From positions 1 through 15,433 of the forward strand of contig JABYQS010000684.1 of assembly GCA_022592435.1 (NCBI GenBank): a stretch of DNA of 15,433 nucleotides. Reading direction: 5' to 3'. The notes under the pieces are model-generated. The model was not told the DNA's origin and searched no databases. It saw nothing but the letters and a program-made list of their open reading frames with translations. Below are positions 8,424 to 15,433 of the stretch, piece after piece (position 1 is the first letter of the stretch; every line of letters starts with the position of its first letter). This DNA comes from Cerioporus squamosus. Its lineage: Eukaryota > Basidiomycota > Agaricomycetes > Polyporales > Polyporaceae. A program made the translations under genes and the position numbers.

Positions 8424-11400
8424 CTACGCGCCCCGTCCCCAAGCCCACGGTGCATCGAGCGAACCCTGTCTCCTCGCGACCGCCTCAAACTCGGTGGCTC
8501 TCGTGTTAGAAGACACGAGATTATGGTGAGCGCCTCCGATGGGTGCTCTGCACTCCGGGCACCTCGCTGTTTCCATCGCGCCGCCGCACTGTCGTCCAAG
8601 CATCATCAGCACGAATCCGTGCAGCGGGGCTGGAAGACCATACCTCAGTGATGACGAAGGTGTGTCCGTTCTCGCAGTTGTAGAAGTGTCCGCGGTGCGC
8701 TGTGCCAGGGAAGTCAGTTCGCACGGCACGCAATCAGCAACGGAACAACAACCCACAGAAGCCGAAGGACTTCACGATATCCTCGACTTCCTGCGTCGAC
8801 AGCGGCTGATAGAACCCTCCCTTGACGACGTACTCCTCGAGCGCGTCGCATGCGCTCTGCCAGGTGTTGACTTTGTTCCGACAGTTCTCGTCCAGCCACA
8901 GCCGTTCGGCCTTCATGTCATCCATGGTCTTCGAAGGCCTCTGCCGCATGTACGCCTTCTGTATGTCGTTGGAGGCCAGAAGCATAATCATCTTGTAGTT
9001 CTTGACGCTCCGGGACAGTCTGTTGCGTTCTTCCTCGCTGAAGCCGTTGGACCGCAGAAGCTCCGTGCGCTCGCACATAACCTTCCACCTGAAGAGCTCG
9101 AACTCGAACCGGAGCTTGTTGACGGATGCGCGCGCGACCTGCCGGGAAGCAGACGAGTCCGTCGCGAGCTTCGCGGCCTTCTCGGCATCGGTGACGCAGG
9201 ATGAGTACAAGAACGACACGAACGCTGTCCAGAGGGTCCGATGTTGAATCGCGTCCGGATCGTTGGATGTGATCGACAGTCCTTCGGTGCGGGACTGCGC
9301 CAGCTGGGCGATGAGTGCGCGGATCTCAAGCGAGAGGAAGTACGCCTCGACCTGGAAGCGGACGTCCGCCTTGGGGGGCGGTTGTCCGATCTTGTAGTCG
9401 ACGATGACAAGGGCCAGCGGCTCGGGCGAGTCCGTCGCCTCGCAGGGTCCTCCGCGATCTCCTGCATCTCGAGCCTGTAGAGCGTGGTGAGTGCGGCTTC
9501 GTAGGCTTTGACGTGTGCCCCACGCGTCGTCGCGATCTTCGCAATGCGCCGGTAGGTGACGAAGATCGGTTTCACGATCTTGTACCAGGCGCGTGCTTCC
9601 TCGAGCGGCACCCCTTGGACTTTCTGCATCCCCTCCAGATCGAAGGTGGTCGCAGGCAGAGGTCCGTTGACCTGCATGACCGACGGAGCCTCTGCCGGGT
9701 GCTCTCCTTCTTGTCGTCTCCGGACGTCACCTTCAGCTTCTTCGCTTCCTCACGAGACGCGTCCAGGGACGAGGTGAACTCCGCGATCGCCGGACTGCAC
9801 TCCTCCAGCGCGCGCGACATGGTTCCGGCGACGTTCTGCTCGAGGATGTCCAACGTTGCACGCTTCGTGACTCGGCCGTAACGGAGCGCAGTGATCGGGC
9901 CTCTACACGTGGGACACGTAGGCGGCTTCTGGTAGTTGACTGGTGGAGCCTTCGTGGAAAGGAACCGGCCCATCTCGTCGATCTCGTAGAAGGATCCATG
10001 TCGCAATGCCCATCCAGGGTTTCGACGGTGAAAATGTGGCCGCATGCCAGAGTGATGAGACGGTCGCTGACATCGGTCGAGTCGAGGTCGATATCTTCCA
10101 GGCGTCGCTGCATGATGAAGTCGACGATGTCTGCTTGCGGTCTTCGGGCAAGCAGACGATACACTTCTGCATGGCGCACGGCTCGCCGCAGACTATCAAA
10201 GCGCTGTCAGAAGCATGTGCCAGGTATGCTATAAAGACACCTACCGGAGGGGCAAGGATGACCGCATCCGAGCACATTCTTACAAGGCTCGTCGCAGGGC
10301 AGACGAGAGCAGATCTAGTGAACCATGTTAGCTTGCAAGACGATTGAGGTATCGAACACTACGACTCACCGATCGCAGAGAATAGGACATGACGCGTGGG
10401 CACAGGACCAAGAGCAGGGTTCCATGCATGGAGCGCAGGGCTCGGAACATGGCTTCGGGCACTTATGATGCGAGCATTGCTGGCGGCATGGCTGGCGGCA
10501 GGATGTGTTGCAGTCGCTATCCTTTGGAGTGACACGGCAGTCCGCACTTGTGTTCGCAGTAGAGCAAACGTTCGCACGGATGTTCCCGATGGTGAGTACG
10601 CACCACCCGACCCTTAATGCGCGAAGCCCCTGGTGTCTGCTGAATCGTGAGGACGTAACAGTTCGCACATGAGGACTTGCACGTCTTGGTGGCAGCCTTC
10701 AGGGTGCCTCCACACGGTTCTTGACACATCACGGTACTCGGATCTTGGTGACAGGCCATCATAGCCGAATGTTCGCAGATCGGGAGCTCCTTCCGGACCT
10801 TCTTCTTGCACTTGAACGCTGCCAGCTCCTCGAGCATGCAGCTAGGTACACAATCAGCAAAGCCCGTACCACACAATGGCGAGTACTTACCAGGGCACCT
10901 TATCCGCGACGTGACCGCACGGCAGGGTAACGTGATACATAGGAAATTGGCAGTCGCCGCAATCGTCCGAGCAGCGCTTCGAGCATGGATGCTTGCGAGG
11001 ACACGGCGTTCGGTTGCACGGTTGCAGACACCGGATACTGCGGTGGTTGTCGATCGCGGAGTGGCACTAGAGATCCGGTCAGGCTACACTCGACAGATGG
11101 CGCCCGAGGCCGACTCACCGCAGAGGGACAGATGTGCCCGCATACAAGCCGAGCATCGCAAGGCAGGGTACACCCACCAACGGGGGCGACAATGGGCAAC
11201 TCTCCGGGCTTGGTGATGAGGTTCACTTGCTCGGGATGGCGAGGGCAGATGATCGGGAACGCAGTTCCTATCTGATCGCGGTTCTCCATCTCGTCGAGGA
11301 TGGTGGACCATGTCCCGTTCTGACGCAAGTTAGCAGCATTTCCGAACACGTAGAGGCCGTGCTTGGCCCTAGATAGCGCTACGTTGATGCGGTTGGAGCT

Positions 11401-14400
11401 CTGGATCCGTCATAGTCAGAAAACCCCGGGCCAGATCGATATTGACGTCTCCGCTCTGACCTTCAGGAAACCGATCGAGCCCGAACCTGTGTCGATCTGT
11501 CCCGAGTTCCTCACAAGGGAGACGATAACAATCTTGGCCTCTTGACCTTGAAAGATGTCGACGGTACCCAGGCGAACCTAGCAATCATCTCAGGTCAGTA
11601 ACCCATGACGCGATGGAAAGACAGGACTCACGTGTTTGCCACGAGAACCTCTTCGAATTCGATCTCTTCGTCTATGCCCTGTCGTGCCAGCTGCTCCGCA
11701 TCTCTCTCGTCCACGGCGACCGCGATCTTGAGGTCACGGAGGGCCGCGCGCACCTTCTGCAATTGACCAAGATACGCGCATAGGACTGCGATATCCCCGG
11801 TCCGCTGTATGTTCCTTGGCGGAGGAAGTAGACGACGAGATCTCGAATCATCTCGACCTATGCACGAGGTAAGGAACGATTTCTCCAACTGATACGACCT
11901 CACACTCACCTCGAACATGTTGAACTTGGAAACCGAATCTTCGGTACCATTCTCCTTGTTGAGATGGTTGAAGAAGAACACGTCCTTCTGCATTCCTTGG
12001 ACGGGTGGATAGCGGGATACAAGTTCGTTGTCCTCGAGCTTAGGAAGAAGGATTTCCCTGCAAGCGACGGTGAGAGACTGAAGCAAGAACGGTTCGAACC
12101 TGGATTGCACCTGATGAAGTGCGAGATCGTAGGTCGCATCCTGCGTTGGACGTTGATCTGCGACATCGGATACCCGGTGTCCGAGAGACGCTCCATGAGT
12201 GACCTATCGAACTTGTATAGCTCGTTTCCGATAGCGCTATCCATGGACAAGGCTGTGAACTACGTTAGTACTGTTTCACCACATCGAAGGAAGGACTCAC
12301 TGTAGGTTGCCAGAGTCGGTCTCAACTGTTGAGGGTCTCCTATGCAGATGAGATGATGGACTGCACCGCCAACGTGAATCAGTAAGCGTTAATCCGCAGG
12401 AAAGACGAATGAACGCACCAGACGGGACGAGCGAGGCGAGAATATGTGCTTCGAGAACTTGTCCCGCTTCTTCTACCATGAGTACTCGGGGAGCAATGCT
12501 CTGGAAGATTCGGAGTGTCAATGGAAGTGGTGGCATCGCGGTAACGGGAAACTCACGCTGAGGAGAGAAGTCAATGACGCCGCGCCTACCACATTTCGTC
12601 AGTTCACCGTCCCGCTCGAATGCCTGTCGACCTACCTGTCGTTGTACACGCGATCAGATCAGTCTGGCTCAGAAGACGACGGCGGGTCTAAAGCAAGGTC
12701 AAGGGTGAGAAACGCTGGATATCCTACTCCATCGGGAGGCCCTCACCTCATCTCTCATGTCGTCGTGATCCTTGCATGCTTCCTCATATTCCTCCTTCAG
12801 ACGTCTGTACTCGTCGAGTCGAGAGTCGTATGCGAGGTTCCGGATCTTGCGCTCCCATTCCTCTGCCAACCTAGTGCGCTCGGGCATGGACATAGACCAA
12901 ACCATTGGGACACCGAGCAGCTGGTTGAGCGGGCGGTTCGTGCTAGGCACCGGAGGCAAGAAGTTGAAACCGAGGGTCGCAAAGAATGCAAGAGGATTCG
13001 TGAGGAAAGACTGAGACGCGTCTACTGCTGCGTCCGCGCGCTGCTTGTCCTTCTTCGAGCGAGGAGCGGGCGCAGGTGGCTGCTGCTGGATATACTCCAG
13101 GTCGAACCCCTCTCGCCAGAATCCGTACAGGGTGTGGGAGACGGATGCGTCGACCGCGTTCTTCTTGCCCTTCTTGTTGTGGTCGACCTTCTGAAACTCG
13201 CCCTCCTGCTCTTCTTCAAGCCGCTTCAACTCCGCAAGCTGCGCGATCCAGAACGGTGGCATCCTGATCACTTCTGCGTGCTCGGAAAAGTGGATGTCCA
13301 GGTACTCCTCTATCTTGTCCCAGTCGAGCACGGGGAGACGGATCGAGGTCATAGTCTTCAACATCCGCTCCTCAAGTCCCTTCATGGTAGCGTACTGACG
13401 CTTCATCGAACGGTCGAGCGTCGACGCCGATGCGAGCTTCTCAAGGTTGGCGAGGGTGTACTGCGATATGCGTTCGTCTGACGATCGCGTACCAAGACGC
13501 ACAATCTTCTCCGTGATGCCCGCGTCGAGGACGGATGTGAGCATATGGTCCAGAGCATGATTCGTGAAGGCAATGAGCACTGTTTGGTTCGTCGTCAATC
13601 GAGGATTTACCAAACAACTGGTCGCCGACGAGAGGCACATACCTATTGGTCTGATCTTGCTCGAGAACAGCACGCGAAGGATCTCCTTTGCCGTGAAGCT
13701 CTGTAGCGCCACTATGATCAGGGAAACTGACACTATAGACAGGTGACATCAACTACCTTTCCGGTACCAGGCGGGCTGGCAATAGGCATGCGTCATCAGA
13801 TGCACTCTCCCGACGTCAACGGTAAACTCACCCTTGCATGAGGGAAACCTCTCTCGTCAGAGCATCTACGACCGCCTCCGCCTGACTCGGATCCAGGACA
13901 CTGAGCCTCCTCAGCTGGTCGCGGGCCCTTGCGACAGCCAGCGGATTCGTGATGTCAAGGTCGGCGATGCTCATGCCCTTCTTTGCCAGACACTGCAACT
14001 TGAACTTGAATCCTGGGGCGAGCGTGTACTTCGGCCGAAGAACCTGGACGCCCTCGAGCGAGCCTCCCGGTGCGATGTAGCGCGAGAAGGAATCTCCGTC
14101 GGCTCGGTCGTCTGGAGCTTATGCAGGAACGGCCGCACCGACTCAAACATCACGCCGTTGTCGACTAGGACGGCAAAAGTCGACTTGTTGACGCACAGCC
14201 GCTCGCCACGAAGAGCCATGAGCTCGACCTCCGAGTCGAAGAACGACACTCGGAGCTGGATGCGACCCTGCTCGAGTTTCGCGGACTCTGCGATATCCTT
14301 GCTGTAGGACGCGACGACGCCGAGGTAGGCGCGGACCGTACGGTTGGACACCACGACGAGAACGACGAGGCTCGCACCCTGCAGTCTTCTGCTGTGCTCC

Positions 14401-15433
14401 CAGTACGCAACTCGCTTCTTCGCGTCTTTGTCGCGTGCGGTCCCGCCAGGAGGTGCGTCGAGTAGCAGCGTGACGGTGACACCGCGCCTTCGCGCCTCAG
14501 GCGGTCCTGCGAGGAACTCGACGTTCGTGTAGAGCTGGAAGAAGACGGAGTCGCGCCCTGTGGTGCGGTAGGCGCCGCCGTTCTTCCCGATCAACGTCTC
14601 AAGCTTGGTCTTCTCGTTCTTCTGGCGTCTCCCTTCCCAGATGTTGAGGAGGTCATCGTGTATGACGGTCAGAGACGAGCGTGTGGTTGAGCTGGCGAAC
14701 ACCGTCAGTAGTGAGTGAGCGCACAATCGGGACAACTCACATGAGCTCTTCCCGTAGCAGGCGGAACTGGATGTCAAGATGACGCTCCATCGAGCCAGCA
14801 GGAAGATGGTGGGGGGCTTCCGGACTGAAGACTGGCATGTATGGGGCGACAGGGGAAAACAACTCCTCGTGAGTAGGCGCGATGCGTATGGACCTGATCT
14901 CCTCGAAGTCGTTGTCGTGACGAGGACCGTCTGTCCGACGCCTGCCAGGAGGGTCGTAAGTCTGCGCAAGCTGAGCGATGCGAGCTTGAACTCGCTGCTC
15001 GCGAGACACAGCCGACTTCTGGGGCCTTTCTGCAGCCGCATCACGACGCCCGTCTCCCGCTCGACGATGGCGGTCAGACGGTCGATCTCCTCGCGGATAT
15101 GGGTAATCAAGAGCCTGCGGTTGTTCTCAGGCACGGAGGTGATCGAGTCCTCGAAACGTGGATAGATGGCGGAGACGTCGCTTGCCCAAGTCTCAAACAA
15201 CTCGGCGAACTGCTTGATGAACTTGGGGACATCCGAGAAGTTGCGGACGCCGTCGTTGTAGCGGCTGAAGTATCTAGGATAACAGGTGAGTACACGTGGT
15301 AGACGTAAAAGAGAACACTCACTGTAGGAGCAACGTCGACAACGTTCGGAAGATGGTGACCCCATCGAGGGTGTTCTGCAAAGACGGCGAGAGGTTAGGG
15401 GTGGGATCTTTCCAGGACTTCGCCTTCATCATG
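8424..15433 (-). CDS. ZNFX1-like NF-X1 zinc-finger SF1 helicase, 5' end beyond window
   Basis: An RNA-helicase-like protein of the ZNFX1 family (fission yeast Hrr1, C. elegans ZNFX-1, human ZNFX1), known for roles in small-RNA silencing and RNA sensing. About 1,976 residues are visible in 21 exons (5.9 kb) ending at TAG 8426-8424. In order, by residue of the visible part: an N-terminal family region (YFSRYNDGVRNF; RHLDIQFRLLREEL); Walker A GPPGTGK (~500-508); Ia AFTNHALDH; IVRLGTRSSDERIS; TTTGAA; motif II VEEAGQVLEAH (~838); III GDPQQLRPT (~866); IV QRRMRPTISHF (~908); V VDIFQGQEAKIVIVSLVRN (~1055); VI NRINVALSRAK (~1095); NF-X1 Cys-rich repeats (~1160-1420, e.g. CNRTPCPRKHPCSKRC); ACGHIFTVETLDGHCDM and CPTCRGPI; a long helical region; and an RZ-type finger (GHFYNCENGHTFVITE|CGG, CPECRAPIGG; ~1905-1945). 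Frame slips of 1 nt occur near 15028, 14089, 11796, 10524 (+1), 10132, 9992, 9706 and 9440, mostly in homopolymers. Joins at 11632, 10370 and 8753 are off by one. The open frame reaches 15432 (ATGATGAAGGCG), but the true start is probably upstream. Confidence 0.9.
13757..13775 (-). other. 19-nt microexon encoding most of the helicase P-loop
   Basis: Between introns 13831-13776 (GTGAGT...TTGCCAG) and 13756-13701 (GTAGTT...GCTACAG) lies an exon of only 19 nt. It encodes PPGTGK of Walker A. Splicing in phase gives SLMQG|PPGTGK|SFTAKEIL. Skipping it would shift the frame and remove the ATP-binding lysine. A second short exon of 29 nt sits at 12585-12557, just after TTTG. Confidence 0.8.

Noticed and set aside
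8539..9204. 221-codon open frame on the plus strand
   Set aside because: It is antisense to the helicase C-terminal region and RZ finger; no motif of its own.
12444..13481. 345-codon open frame on the plus strand
   Set aside because: It lies antisense to the helicase exons between motifs Ia and III, whose minus-strand protein carries family motifs and fits splice sites. It is a shadow caused by GC-rich codon use.

Overview
The window looks like nuclear DNA of a filamentous basidiomycete fungus, probably an Agaricomycete. It is GC-rich, its genes are cut by many 48-90 nt GT-AG introns with CTRAC-like branch sites, and its largest gene encodes a fungal-type NF-X1 zinc-finger SF1 helicase with an RZ-type C-terminal finger. 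All recognisable protein genes lie on the minus strand. This annotation rests on reading alone; no database search was run.

Layout, left to right. (1) 1-2058: two tandem copies of a short-chain dehydrogenase/reductase (SDR) gene with shared intron positions. The left copy (1-461, running off the window) has decayed. The right copy (1040-2058) keeps the SDR motifs but has several 1-nt frame breaks. (2) 2061-4726: a possible orphan exon, a long stretch with no recognisable gene, and a small single-pass membrane protein gene (3124-4051). (3) 4727-7829: four same-orientation copies of an element of 371-463 bp. All begin GCCCCTCATACTC and end GAGCGATAGGGC. Their interiors have diverged, but at least three hairpins occur at corresponding positions with different sequences in the stems. 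This fits a structured noncoding RNA family that I do not recognise, and it is the most interesting part of the window. A possible small membrane-protein gene sits between copies 3 and 4. (4) 8424-15433: about 7 kb of a ZNFX1-like helicase gene, 21 exons visible, with its 5' end probably beyond the window.

ZNFX1-family helicases act in small-RNA and heterochromatin pathways (fission yeast Hrr1, C. elegans ZNFX-1) or antiviral RNA sensing (mammals). Its closeness to the repeated RNA-like elements is noted, but no functional link is shown.

A quality caution: both the SDR gene and the helicase show 1-nt frame breaks, nearly all apparent single-base losses in or beside short homopolymers. Splice sites and catalytic motifs around them are intact. 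That pattern suggests indel errors in the assembly rather than decay of these two genes.
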